Shown piece after piece: positions 1-8,290 of a stretch of DNA of 53,122 bases. A model generated the notes under the pieces. It was not told where the DNA came from. It saw only the letters and a list, made by a program, of their open reading frames with translations, and searched no databases. The stretch spans positions 1 through 53,122 of the forward strand of contig JAPKBZ010000025.1 in the NCBI GenBank assembly GCA_028823175.1, given 5' to 3'. A program made the translations under genes and the position numbers. Origin of the DNA: Myxococcota bacterium (GTDB lineage Bacteria > Myxococcota_A > UBA9160 > UBA4427). How positions within the stretch are numbered: position 1 is the stretch's first letter; every line of letters starts with the position of its first letter.

Positions 1-2
1 GG

Positions 3-1397
3 TCAGCGGGGCGCGGTGAGAATGACCGCGGCGAATTTGCCCGCCGGGATTTCGACTTCGCTTACGTGGGTTGCCGCCGCACCCCCACCCGCGCCCTCGA
101 GGCGAACCTCCACTGTGTGCTTGCCTGGGGGTAAACGGGTTCTGTAGACGTAGACACGGTTGGGCAGGAATACCCAGGACCGGGTATCGGGCTTGTCGAG
201 CCCGACCAGTGTGGCCTCGGTGACGAGGGCCAGAGCCCAGCCAAGGCCGCTCCCCGATTCGTTGCCCGCGGCTCTCATGCCCTCGGCGGCGGCTGCCCGC
301 ACGATCATACGGGATAGAGCGGCGGCGATGATCGAGGGCTCGATGCGTTTATATTCGTTGGTGATCTCCGCGCCCAGGCGACTGGCAAGGTCGGGCTTGG
401 CGGGTTGTCCGTCCACTCGAAGGCCGACACCCGAATAGAGGCTCGGGGGGTGGGTTAGCCCAGGGTAGACGACGAATTTGAAGGCCGAATAGCCGAGCAC
501 AGCGGGGTCGCCGCTGATTTGACTCCCGGCCAGGCCGATCGCCGCCCCGATGGGAATTCGCTTGGGAATTTTGTAGGGAACTCTCCCGATACTGACGACG
601 ACGAGCAGTTCGCCCATGGACTCGGGATTCCCCGTTGCTCCGGGGTGACTAGATGCATCCGGCGATGCGAGTACTTTGTCGATCGCCTGGCCTCGGTAGG
701 GCGTCAGTCTCGAAAGGCGCTCGACCGTTTGCTTGAGCGACGGAAAGTTTCCAACCGCGAGAGCTTCGTCGTAGTAGCGCATGGCGCCCGTGTATTCGCC
801 CAGTCGTTCGAGCACGAATCCGGCCAGGTAGGACCCGAAAGCGGCGTGGGGCTGACCCTTTGCATATTCCTCGAGATAGCGTCGCATGACGGTGAAGCGA
901 CGGCTCTCTACTCGAGCCCCCTGAAGATCGTTCAGCGCCAGGTAGTTCATCATGTTGAAGGCGTTGAGCGCCAACTTCTCAGTGGGGGACGAGCGGTAGC
1001 GGGTCGCCGAGTCACTGTAGAAGTAGCGCCCGATATTCCCCGCCGTATCGTTTGCGATATCGAGGTACTCAAGCTCGCCGTCGGCGAATTGAAAGTCCTG
1101 GCTGCTCTGGTCGAAGCGAAAGAGCGCCTGTTCGAGGGTGGCCCGATTGAGGAGTCCGAGGGCTGATTCTGAGTTCAAGGTCGCGGGAAGAGAGCCGTCA
1201 CCGGGCAGGCCCGCCGACTTGTTGATCCGGTCGATGCCCTCTTCATAGCGGCCTGCTTCGACGTCCTGCTGGGCATCCAGCATGCGATCCGAATAAGTCG
1301 CACAGCCCGAGAGCGCCAAACTTGCCAGGCAAAGCAGGCTGAACTGGAGGCCGGGGCTTCTCCGGGTGCGCCGGGACCCGCGCTTTCTGCGCTCCAC
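3..1397 (-). CDS. TPR-like lipoprotein of the COG3014 type
   Basis: A 464-residue secreted lipoprotein. The N-terminus is basic (MERRKRGSRRTRR), followed by a hydrophobic stretch ending in a lipobox (ALSGC) with lipidated Cys32. Residues about 35-250 are helical and include a TPR-like segment (GSYLAGFVLERLGEYTGAMRYYDEAL, about 188-213). The C-terminal part is beta-rich with a final segment resembling an Ig-like or carboxypeptidase-regulatory fold. This arrangement fits COG3014, a family of uncharacterised lipoproteins often next to LpoB-like genes, as here: the LpoB-like gene lies 14 bp upstream on the same strand. Known of the family: function undetermined. Inference: an envelope partner of the LpoB-like protein. 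The gene is complete, with its stop three bases inside the window edge. Confidence 0.8.
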   Translation of the reverse strand: MERRKRGSRRTRRSPGLQFSLLCLASLALSGCATYSDRMLDAQQDVEAGRYEEGIDRINKSAGLPGDGSLPATLNSESALGLLNRATLEQALFRFDQSSQDFQFADGELEYLDIANDTAGNIGRYFYSDSATRYRSSPTEKLALNAFNMMNYLALNDLQGARVESRRFTVMRRYLEEYAKGQPHAAFGSYLAGFVLERLGEYTGAMRYYDEALAVGNFPSLKQTVERLSRLTPYRGQAIDKVLASPDASSHPGATGNPESMGELLVVVSIGRVPYKIPKRIPIGAAIGLAGSQISGDPAVLGYSAFKFVVYPGLTHPPSLYSGVGLRVDGQPAKPDLASRLGAEITNEYKRIEPSIIAAALSRMIVRAAAAEGMRAAGNESGSGLGWALALVTEATLVGLDKPDTRSWVFLPNRVYVYRTRLPPGKHTVEVRLEGAGGGAAATHVSEVEIPAGKFAAVILTAPR

Positions 1398-1411
1398 GAG
1401 ATCCTTCCTCG

Positions 1412-2017
1412 CTAGCGTTTGAGCGCTTTGCTGCGGGTGGCTTCGTGCTGAAATTTCACGAGACCGGTTTCGATTTCGAGGACTTGAATGAAGAGGCTGT
1501 ACTGGATACGCCGGGTTTTTTGTAGGCGTTCGTCGATCCCCGTGATCTTGCCCGTGACGAAATAGCCCGCGCCGAGTTGGGCGCCCAATTGAGCGGCCTT
1601 GGCAGGGTTGTAGATGGCCCCCTGCTGGATACCGATTTCACGAGCCAGGGCAGCTTGTCGAGATTTTGCGACGACCTGAACTTGGCCGCTGTTGACCAGG
1701 CTTGTTTCGATGGAGGAGAGGAGAGTCAGCATCTGATCTTCGAGGTGTTCAGAGGTCGCGTTTTCGATGGGCCAGATCGCAAAAATGGGTTGAGGCGCTG
1801 CTCCGGTGACCTCGCCCAGCCAAAAACGCGAGCTGTAGAGAGCTTCGATGTTTTGGGCAACGAGATAATCGATGTCTGCGCGGTCGAGGGTCGTGGACAT
1901 GGCGGGTGCGTCCATGCCTGGATTGGCGGTTCCGGCGCCGCCGCGCATGGCGCGAGGTGCGCAAGCCAGAGAGGTGCCCAAAGCGATGATGCAGAGGAGA
2001 GCCTGGAAAATCTTCAT
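1412..2017 (-). CDS. LpoB-like penicillin-binding-protein activator lipoprotein
   Basis: A 201-residue lipoprotein. The signal peptide ends with Cys19 (GTSLAC). Residues about 70-195 match the LpoB/YcfM fold (PF13036): the 'IFAIWPIENATSEHLEDQ' strand-helix, the 'VVAKSRQAALAREIG' helix, and the 'AAQLGAQLGAGYFVTGKITGID' segment, followed by a strand pair ending 'LVKFQHEA'. In E. coli LpoB spans the periplasm and activates PBP1b. Whether this protein activates a PBP is inferred from the fold. It lies directly upstream of the COG3014-like lipoprotein gene on the same strand with a 14-bp gap, so the two probably share a transcript. Start ATG at 2017. Confidence 0.82.
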   Translation of the reverse strand: MKIFQALLCIIALGTSLACAPRAMRGGAGTANPGMDAPAMSTTLDRADIDYLVAQNIEALYSSRFWLGEVTGAAPQPIFAIWPIENATSEHLEDQMLTLLSSIETSLVNSGQVQVVAKSRQAALAREIGIQQGAIYNPAKAAQLGAQLGAGYFVTGKITGIDERLQKTRRIQYSLFIQVLEIETGLVKFQHEATRSKALKR

Positions 2018-2155
2018 TGGGTTGCGTCCCTTTTAGTTGGAGAACCCTAAGGGTTGCACAACTTTGCGAACTCGTCGCCGACCATTCCTGCAGAAGAATT
2101 CGTGTTTTGGAGGGAAAGGTCTACGTGAAAGGGGGAATGGGGGCTAGAATGGATC

Positions 2156-2512
2156 TTGAAATGGGGGCTGTCCTTGCCAATCACGGAGATACAGAGCGCA
2201 CGCTTCGGGATCGGCGAAATCGTTCGCCACCGTGTCCACCCCTTTCGGGGCGTAATTTTCGACGTCGACCCGACTTTCAGCAACAGTGAGGAGTGGTGGC
2301 TTTCCATCCCCGAGCAGCTGCGCCCGCGCAAGGACCAGCCCTACTACCACCTCCTGGCTGAGAACTCGAAGACGACCTATGTCGCCTATGTGTCCGAGCA
2401 GAACCTGCTCCCCGATGAGACGGGCCAACCCTGCCGCCACCCCCAGGTAGACGAGATTTTCGAGGGGCCCGATGAAGGGCGCTATCACCCCAGGGATCAC
2501 CGGGCCAACTGA
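2156..2512 (+). CDS. hspQ: HspQ-like hemimethylated-DNA-binding-domain protein
   Basis: A 118-residue protein with the HspQ/YccV domain (PF08755) across nearly its whole length. 'ARFGIGEIVRHRVHPFRGVIFDVDP' at about 15-39 is the family's opening strand pattern, then W46-W47, 'DQPYYHLLAE' and 'YVAYVSEQNLLPD'. In E. coli HspQ is a small specificity factor for Lon and influences DnaA stability. The best in-frame start is TTG 2156; the frame is closed by a TGA at 2126, and the domain itself begins about 14 residues in, so a slightly later start is possible. It stands alone between the divergent lipoprotein genes and the convergent carboxyltransferase. Confidence 0.8.
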   Translation: MKWGLSLPITEIQSARFGIGEIVRHRVHPFRGVIFDVDPTFSNSEEWWLSIPEQLRPRKDQPYYHLLAENSKTTYVAYVSEQNLLPDETGQPCRHPQVDEIFEGPDEGRYHPRDHRAN

Positions 2513-2526
2513 GCTTCCGGGCTCAG
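2509..2526. terminator. Possible hairpin between convergent genes
   Basis: CTGAGC and GCTCAG form a perfect 6-bp stem with a 6-base TTCCGG loop exactly between the stop codons of the hspQ-like gene (+) and the carboxyltransferase gene (-). There is no T-run, so this is at best a weak or factor-dependent terminator. Confidence 0.35.
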
Positions 2527-4058
2527 GGTAGGGCCCCCAGGCGCGCCACGGGTTCAGGCTGCTCGCCTCGGCGGGCGCTGGAGAGCGCCAGGCCCCGGAG
2601 GAGGACGTTTCTAAGTTCTCGGGGGTCGATGATTTCGTCGAAGCCCATGGAGTCTGCCACCCGATAGGGACCGCTGAGCTCAGCGGCATCGAGCAGGGCC
2701 TGTTGATCCTGATCGGACTTGGAAGCCGCGCCACCCCCTCGGGCTGGCATCGCGCCGAGAGTGGCGCCGGGAAAGGCGACGGATAGGGTCTGATCATCGA
2801 AGGGGTTCATCCCCATGATGCTGCTCCCGAAGCCAAAGGCTTTGCGAAGGGTAACGTGCAGTTTCGGCCCCCGGAGCCTGTGCTGGGCTGCGAACATCCG
2901 AGCGGCGGCCCGAAGGGCCCCGCTCCGTTCGGGGAGGGTTCCCGGCATGACGCCCGGGTTGTCGGCCAGAAAGATGACGGGCAGATGGAAGCTCCCCACG
3001 ACTTCCAGAAAGCGAGTGCCCTTTTCCGCGGCTTCTCGATCGATGCTGCCCGCTCGGACATTGGGGTTGTTCCCGACCAAGGCGACGCTTTGGCCTCCGA
3101 GTCGGCCCAGGGCCGTGAGCAGGCTGCGGCCAAAGCGGGGTTGGATCTCGAGTAGGCTCCCCTCATCGCATACCCGAGAGGCGACTTTTTTCATCGCATA
3201 GGGTTTGCGGTCATCGGTGGGGATCACCGAGAGGATGTCGTCGAGCACGCGTTCTCCAACATCTCCCGAGTTGGCCTGGGGCGGAGGCTGCCAGGCGTTG
3301 CTGGGAAAATAGCCGAGGTAGCGGCGGGCCAGGGCGAGGGCGGCAGCGTCGTCTTCGACGTGGTTGTGCGCGACACCGCTCTTCGAGACGTGGATGTCCG
3401 GCCCCCCGAGGTCTTCTTTGCTGACCTTCTCGCCCGTGGCTGCCTCGACCAGGGGAGGTCCGGCGGCGAAGAGTGCCGATTGCTGGGTCATGATCGCAAA
3501 GTCCATCAAGGGCGCCGCCAGGGCACTATGGCCCGCTGCTGGCCCCGCCACGACGCAGATCGTGGGCACGATCCCCGCGAGATCGACGAGCCCCTGGAGA
3601 TCGTTGGGCGAGCGTCCATGGCCCTTGAGCGCGTTGGTGATGCGGTGCCCGGCCCCGTGAAGAATAAAAATCAGAGGCGCTCGTTCTTGCCGGGCGAGTT
3701 GGGTCAAGCGGTAGCGTTTATCCGCGGCTCCGAGGCCAATGGACCCGCCCATGGAGGTGAAATCCTCGGCGCCCACGAGGACGGGTCTTCCCTCGATGGT
3801 TCCCATGCCGGCGGGGAAGGCGTCGGCGGCGACCCCTTCGCTGACCGCACCGACTAGGCTACCGAGTTCCTGGAAGCTGCCCGGGTCGAGCAGGGCTTCG
3901 ATGCGCTCACGAGCGTTCAACTGCCCGCGCTCGCGCAATTTCTCGAGTTTTTCGTTCCCGCCCATAGCCCGAGCGCGTTGGCGGCGTTCCTCGAGGCCTT
4001 CGAGCAGGGGCTCCCAGTTGTGTTCCGCCTCGCTCTTGTCCCGATCTTTTTTGGTCAC
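2523..4058 (-). CDS. Biotin-dependent acyl-CoA carboxylase, carboxyltransferase subunit
   Basis: A 511-residue carboxyltransferase of the PccB/MccB type (Carboxyl_trans, PF01039). It moves a carboxyl group from carboxybiotin to an acyl-CoA such as propionyl- or methylcrotonyl-CoA. Visible marks are the N-terminal 'KLRERGQLNARERIEALLDPGSF', typical of these subunits, the first crotonase-like half with 'EDFTSMGGSIG', and the second half with 'FLADNPGVMPG'. The length is normal for the family. No biotin carboxylase or BCCP gene lies beside it, so the partner subunits must be encoded elsewhere. Substrate cannot be read from the sequence; a decarboxylase-complex role is an alternative. Start ATG at 4058. 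Confidence 0.85.
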   Translation of the reverse strand: MTKKDRDKSEAEHNWEPLLEGLEERRQRARAMGGNEKLEKLRERGQLNARERIEALLDPGSFQELGSLVGAVSEGVAADAFPAGMGTIEGRPVLVGAEDFTSMGGSIGLGAADKRYRLTQLARQERAPLIFILHGAGHRITNALKGHGRSPNDLQGLVDLAGIVPTICVVAGPAAGHSALAAPLMDFAIMTQQSALFAAGPPLVEAATGEKVSKEDLGGPDIHVSKSGVAHNHVEDDAAALALARRYLGYFPSNAWQPPPQANSGDVGERVLDDILSVIPTDDRKPYAMKKVASRVCDEGSLLEIQPRFGRSLLTALGRLGGQSVALVGNNPNVRAGSIDREAAEKGTRFLEVVGSFHLPVIFLADNPGVMPGTLPERSGALRAAARMFAAQHRLRGPKLHVTLRKAFGFGSSIMGMNPFDDQTLSVAFPGATLGAMPARGGGAASKSDQDQQALLDAAELSGPYRVADSMGFDEIIDPRELRNVLLRGLALSSARRGEQPEPVARLGALP

Positions 4059-4184
4059 GGCAGGCCCCTCTCTCTCGCGGCGTATGGGTTCGGAGGGTGC
4101 AACAAATCCCGAGAGCGTGCCGCGTTTGCCGGAAGAAGGGCTTCCGAGCCGGTCCTACCCTGATCCGAGGGCTATGGTCATGGA

Positions 4185-5249
4185 ATGAACGATTTGGGCG
4201 ATAAGAGACCGCAGGGGCTGGGCGATACTCGCGGGCATCCTCTTCACACCCGCATGCTCGAGATCGAATTGCGTCAGGGCCCTCCGGGTCGTCTGGATAT
4301 TCGAGCCAGCATTCTGGATCTACGCAAGCAGGGTTTCATTCCCGCCGGGTCCGACCTGCAGACTTCGGGTGTGATCCACGATATGGAAATCCGGGCCTCG
4401 ATCGACAGCGCGAGCCGAGTGATCGAGAAATTCGAACCCCACCAGGCCGTCGTGGCCTTTGAAGCATCGGCGGCGACGGCGGGCGAGAGTTGCCGGGATA
4501 TCGCGGGCGCTCTCAGGGGGTTGGTGGGACGTACACTCGATGAAAATTTTGCTCGGGCGCTCTCGGAAATATTCGGAGGCCCGCGCGGGTGCTCGCATCT
4601 CCTGACCACAGCTCAATTCATCGGCTCGTCGATCCCCCATGCCCTGGCATGGGAAGCGGAGCTGGTGGGATCTGGAGAGGGCAAGCGTCAAGTTGGAGAG
4701 CGTCTTTTTAAGCGCAGCCTTTTCCTCGATGGCCTCGAAATAGAAGTCGGGCGGACGCTGGATATCGCAGTGCAATCCAACGATATCCACACCCTTCCCG
4801 CTGACCAGGTGGTGAACCCAACAGATCGTTTTCTTCGCCAGCACGAAGTTCAATTGCTGACGCGAATCGATCTCGAGTCCATGGGGTTTGCCTCTCTCTG
4901 GGGCCAGGAGCGCCAGCGCGAGTCTGGCCATCTCGTGGCCGATGGTTGGCTCGATCGGACGCCGGAGCTGGTGGCCCTCGAGGGCAAACCCGCGTTGCGA
5001 GGGCTTGCCGCCGAGGTGCTCGCACTCTTCGGGGGGAGCTTCCCTGCGAGTCCTTTGCGCGATGCCCTGCTCTTTATCGCTCCCGGATTGATTCAGTGCC
5101 TGGCTGCGAACGCCCAGCGCCTTTTGGAGTCGGCGACGGGAAGCGACTCCGAGGCCCCGCTGCCGAGTCAGGTCGGTGGAATGCCCGACAGTTGTTATCT
5201 CTGGCGTTCCGACGGCCCAGGGCACGGCCAAGGCGGGCTTTGGGATTAA
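4185..5249 (+). CDS. DUF2889-containing protein, long form
   Basis: A 354-residue protein. The first about 185 residues carry the DUF2889 pattern (PF11136): an early 'HTRMLEIELRQ', the strand block 'LDIRASILDLRKQGFIP...GVIHDMEIRASIDSASRVIEKFEP', and 'GPRGCSHLLTTAQ' around residues 130-142, where a G-C-(S/H)-H-L motif is conserved. The C-terminal about 170 residues repeat a similar strand pattern ('KRSLFLDGLEIEVGRTLDIAVQSNDIHT'), so this may be a doubled or extended DUF2889. No function is known. A shorter DUF2889 protein lies at 37436-38035. The start ATG at 4185 lies 126 bp from the divergent carboxyltransferase gene. Confidence 0.7.
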   Translation: MNDLGDKRPQGLGDTRGHPLHTRMLEIELRQGPPGRLDIRASILDLRKQGFIPAGSDLQTSGVIHDMEIRASIDSASRVIEKFEPHQAVVAFEASAATAGESCRDIAGALRGLVGRTLDENFARALSEIFGGPRGCSHLLTTAQFIGSSIPHALAWEAELVGSGEGKRQVGERLFKRSLFLDGLEIEVGRTLDIAVQSNDIHTLPADQVVNPTDRFLRQHEVQLLTRIDLESMGFASLWGQERQRESGHLVADGWLDRTPELVALEGKPALRGLAAEVLALFGGSFPASPLRDALLFIAPGLIQCLAANAQRLLESATGSDSEAPLPSQVGGMPDSCYLWRSDGPGHGQGGLWD

Positions 5250-5283
5250 GCGGATTGAGCCCGGAAGGGCGGAGAGCAGAGAG

Positions 5284-5346
5284 ATGACCTACGAGCAGGT
5301 TCTCCATGAAGTGCGCGACGAAGTCGCCCTGATTACGCTGAAGCGG
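5284..5346 (+). pseudogene. Remnant of an enoyl-CoA hydratase N-terminus
   Basis: An ATG preceded by a purine-rich stretch (GGGCGGAGAGCAGAG) opens MTYEQVLHEVRDEVALITLKR. This is the standard start of bacterial enoyl-CoA hydratase/isomerase proteins, which usually continue 'NRPxxxNA'. Here similarity ends after about 21 codons and the frame runs into the 3' end of the convergent LysE-type gene. No crotonase core follows. I read it as the 5' stub left after a deletion. A short coding use of the stub is possible but unsupported. Confidence 0.6.
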
Positions 5347-5377
5347 CTCGCCCTGGGTCGCGTGGGCAATCCCGGGC

Positions 5378-6022
5378 CTAGTAGAGATCCAGCACCATGC
5401 GCAGGCCGGCAAGGACGCCGAGCCCGAAGAGCAGGGCCCCCATCCCTTTCATGAGCCGGTTGCGAAGGGTGGGAGGGATACGTCGGTGGTGCCGGTGCAG
5501 GAATGAGAGCGCCGCCGTGAACCATACCAGGATGCCCGCTCCTACCCCGAGCCCAAAGGGAATCGCGTATTGCGGTTTGGGTTCCGCCAGACCGAGGGAA
5601 TAGACCATCGTGACGGCGGCTCCCCAGTTGAGGATCAGCGCCGGGTTGAGAGCGGTGATGCTCATGCCCAGGAGAAAATGGCGCTTGGAGCTGACGACCT
5701 CGTCCCCTGAGTTCTGGCCGGCGCGGTCGGTTTCCCGGGGCGGACGCAGAACGAGGAAGAGCCCCACGGCGATCAGGACCAGCGCTGCGATGGCGTGGGA
5801 GATCGGTCCGACCCACTCGAATTCCTCGACCAACGCGCCGAACCCCCACCAGGCGAGGCCGGCGTAGAGGCATTCGGGAAGGGCTGAACCCAGAGCGACC
5901 AGAGCGGCTTGACGGGTTCGTCCATCCAGTCCGTAGCCGAGGACCAGCATCGTGATGGGTCCTGCGAGGGGAATCGAGCCAGCGATTCCCATCAAGAATC
6001 CGATCAGGGCTATGCTCAACAT
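5378..6022 (-). CDS. LysE-family amino acid or metabolite exporter
   Basis: A 214-residue inner-membrane protein with about six hydrophobic segments. The LysE/RhtB pattern is visible: 'GFLMGIAGSIPLAGPITMLVLGYGLDGRTRQAALVALGSALPE' at residues 8-50, which contains the family's early glycine/proline helix pair, and a second repeat beginning 'HFLLGMSITALNPALILNWGAAV' at about 115-137 with the conserved N-P. Members export amino acids or related small molecules by proton exchange; the substrate here is unknown. Start ATG at 6022. The gene's 3' end meets the enoyl-CoA hydratase remnant. Confidence 0.82.
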   Translation of the reverse strand: MLSIALIGFLMGIAGSIPLAGPITMLVLGYGLDGRTRQAALVALGSALPECLYAGLAWWGFGALVEEFEWVGPISHAIAALVLIAVGLFLVLRPPRETDRAGQNSGDEVVSSKRHFLLGMSITALNPALILNWGAAVTMVYSLGLAEPKPQYAIPFGLGVGAGILVWFTAALSFLHRHHRRIPPTLRNRLMKGMGALLFGLGVLAGLRMVLDLY

Positions 6023-6154
6023 GCGTTCGTCGGATTCCTTTTCCCTGCGGGTGAGCCCGCTTTCGGCAAATCACTTGATAGCAGGCCCCGCTCCGGGTCG
6101 AAGGGAAGTTTTCTCAGTGGATCAAGCGGGAGGCGTCACAATTCCTCTCTCACC

Positions 6155-7024
6155 TCACCCCGAGAGGGGTTCGGCGATCTCCTTCCAGAAGCGCTCCAGA
6201 TCGTCTCGTAGCTTGTCGAGATCGCCGCTCGAGGGAGAAATCAGCATGCGTTTCACGCCCTGGGCGACGAGGGATTCGGCGAAGGCCTTCTGGGGAGCTC
6301 CGACCGCGGTCACTTCGATTTCAGCAGGGTCTCGGCCGGCGTCTCGTGCCGCCTCGCGCATGACGGCCAACAGGGCATCGAGCTCTTCGCCGAAAACGCC
6401 GAGGGGGTAGAAGCCGTCGCCCAAACGCCCAGCCCGGCGGGCGGCGGCCTCGCTGTGACCGCCGATCAGGATGGGAACGCCCGCTTGCTGGGCGGGTTTG
6501 GGTTGGCTGACCACGCGCTGAAACGCCACATGATTTCCCTTGTAGCTCGAGACGGGTTCGCGCCAGAGCGCCCGCATGGCCTCGATATACTCGTCGCAGC
6601 GCTTGCCCCGAGTGGAGAAATCCGTGCCGGCGGCCTCTGCTTCTTCGCGCACCCAGCCCACGCCCACGCCCAGGAGGAGCCGGCCCCCGGAGAGACGATC
6701 GAGGCTCGCTACGGTCTTGGCGAGCACAACCGGATTGCGCAGGGGAAGGATGAGGATTCCCGTTCCGAGCTTGATCTTCTGGGTCTGGGCGGCCACCCAA
6801 CCGAGCCAGGTCAGGGGGTCGGGCTGGATCACGTTCTCGTGAAAGGGAGACCGTCCGCTGGCGTCGTAGGGGTAACGGGATTCGTAGTCGGGGCACATCA
6901 CGGCGTGGTCGACAGCCCAGATCGACTCGAAGCCGATTTCTTCGGCCAATTGCCCGAATTTCCGCGTGTAATTGCCGTCTTCCAGGGGGCCCTGTTGGTA
7001 GGGGGCCATGATGCCGAATTTCAC
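6155..7024 (-). CDS. LLM-class F420-dependent oxidoreductase
   Basis: A 289-residue TIM-barrel protein of the luciferase-like monooxygenase family, probably F420-linked. It begins 'VKFGIMAPYQQG', then 'LAEEIGFESIWAVDHAV', 'KLGTGILILPLRNPVVLAKTVASLDRLSGGRLLLGVGVGW', and 'GVPILIGGHSEAAARRAGRLGDGFYPLG', all hallmarks of the TIGR03619-like branch. I chose the GTG at 7024 because GAAGGAGA lies 7 bases before it; an ATG 17 codons upstream has no such site and would add a basic tail not typical of the family. Substrate is not predictable. Whether this organism makes F420 cannot be judged from the window; FMN is the alternative cofactor. Confidence 0.8.
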   Translation of the reverse strand: MKFGIMAPYQQGPLEDGNYTRKFGQLAEEIGFESIWAVDHAVMCPDYESRYPYDASGRSPFHENVIQPDPLTWLGWVAAQTQKIKLGTGILILPLRNPVVLAKTVASLDRLSGGRLLLGVGVGWVREEAEAAGTDFSTRGKRCDEYIEAMRALWREPVSSYKGNHVAFQRVVSQPKPAQQAGVPILIGGHSEAAARRAGRLGDGFYPLGVFGEELDALLAVMREAARDAGRDPAEIEVTAVGAPQKAFAESLVAQGVKRMLISPSSGDLDKLRDDLERFWKEIAEPLSG

Positions 7025-7156
7025 CGATCCGTCTCCTTCTCTGAAGCGCCGGGTCAGTCTACGCCATCTCTCCACCCGAGATAGCCCCGGATCGCTACGA
7101 ACCTGGCCCTTCCGGCCCCGCTTGCCGACGTGGGTTGGGGGAGACTAGCCTGTGGC

Positions 7157-8233
7157 ATGGTCGCGCCTGGGAGAGCAGAAAAAGAAGCGGTAGACCGCGC
7201 CTTGCTGGCGTGGTCGGCTCTTTCTGGGGCGAGGCTGGAACCCCTGGAGGGTGGGCTCATCAACGAGAGCTGGCGCGCGGTCGTCCCGGGCGCCGAGTAC
7301 GTGGCCCAACGGGTCCATGGAGACTTTTCGCCGGGTATCCACCGCAATATGCAGGCCGTTTCCCGTCATCTCAACGTTCGCGGGGTCTCCGTAGCCCAGC
7401 TCTTGCCGACGGATGAGGGGGCGCTCTTCTCGGATCTCGGGGAGGGTGGGCGCTGGCGGGTGATGAAGCGTCTTCCGGGCGTCACCTTCCGAAAATGCCA
7501 GAGCCCGGCCCAGGCGCGCAGCGCCGGCGAACTTGTCGCCGCCTTTCACGGGGGCATGGTGGATTGGGACGGCCCCCTCGAACCCATCGGATTCGCATTC
7601 CACGAGATGGATCAGCATCTGGACGACCTTCGCCGCGCGCTTGAGCAGCGAAGGGATCACCCCCTTCGGTCAGGGGTGCGTGACCTGGCCGAACGAATCT
7701 TCTCGATCCACGCGACCTGGCCTTCGCGCTTGTCGCTTCCCCGGCGTGTTCTGCACGGCGATTTAAAACTCAGCAATATTCTTTTTGCGGGAGCGAATTC
7801 GCCCGAGAGAGATCGTGCCCAGTCGCTGATTGATCTCGATACGATTTCACGGTTGCCCCTCTTCTACGATATGGGCGATGCCTGGCGGTCCTGGTGCAAC
7901 GTGGGGGGGGAGGGTCCCGAGGATATCCGTCTCGACCTCGAAATTTTTGCCGCCTCGGCCGAGGGATACCTCTCGAAGTTGAATTTCGAGTTGCTCGGAG
8001 AGGAACGCGACTCGATGATTCCGGCGCTCGAGTACCTGAGCCTGGAACTCTGCGCGCGCTTCGCCACGGACGCTCTTTGGGAGAGCCATTTTTCCTGGGA
8101 TCCCGAGAATTTTTCGACTCGGGGAGAGCACAACCTGTACCGGGCTCTTGGCCAGATCAGCCTGCATGACCAGGCCCGGGAAACCCAGCAAGAGAGGGCG
8201 CGCTCCCTCTTTGGCTCCTCGGCTTTGGGCTAG
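7157..8233 (+). CDS. Aminoglycoside-phosphotransferase-fold small-molecule kinase
   Basis: A 358-residue kinase-like protein of the APH family. Visible motifs are an N-lobe with 'GGLINESWRAV' and 'VAQRVHGDFSP', the catalytic loop 'VLHGDLKLSNILF' (HGD at about 200-202), and the metal-binding 'LIDLDTI' (D226/D228). The combination H-G-D-L-K-x-S-N plus D-L-D-T resembles N-acetylhexosamine 1-kinase (NahK)-like proteins more than antibiotic-modifying enzymes. The inference is phosphorylation of a sugar or similar metabolite. ATG 7157 is preferred over GTG 7130 because GGGGGAGA precedes it. It overlaps no neighbour and is divergent from the LLM gene. Confidence 0.75.
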   Translation: MVAPGRAEKEAVDRALLAWSALSGARLEPLEGGLINESWRAVVPGAEYVAQRVHGDFSPGIHRNMQAVSRHLNVRGVSVAQLLPTDEGALFSDLGEGGRWRVMKRLPGVTFRKCQSPAQARSAGELVAAFHGGMVDWDGPLEPIGFAFHEMDQHLDDLRRALEQRRDHPLRSGVRDLAERIFSIHATWPSRLSLPRRVLHGDLKLSNILFAGANSPERDRAQSLIDLDTISRLPLFYDMGDAWRSWCNVGGEGPEDIRLDLEIFAASAEGYLSKLNFELLGEERDSMIPALEYLSLELCARFATDALWESHFSWDPENFSTRGEHNLYRALGQISLHDQARETQQERARSLFGSSALG

Positions 8234-8290
8234 CCGTTGCCGGGGTCGGGGAGGCAAGCGTGGAACGGGCCCCTCTGGCGGAGCGGCGCC

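Noticed and set aside
519..1166. Plus-strand open frame over the COG3014 lipoprotein gene
   Set aside because: The minus-strand gene has a lipobox and family features. The plus-strand frame has none.
4131..4145. GGAAG/CTTCC hairpin upstream of the long DUF2889 gene as an operator
   Set aside because: Only 5 bp with a 5-base loop; common by chance in GC-rich DNA and not tied to a regulator.
4320..5231. Long minus-strand open frame over the first DUF2889 gene
   Set aside because: The plus strand carries the DUF2889 motif; the opposite frame shows no recognised sequence.
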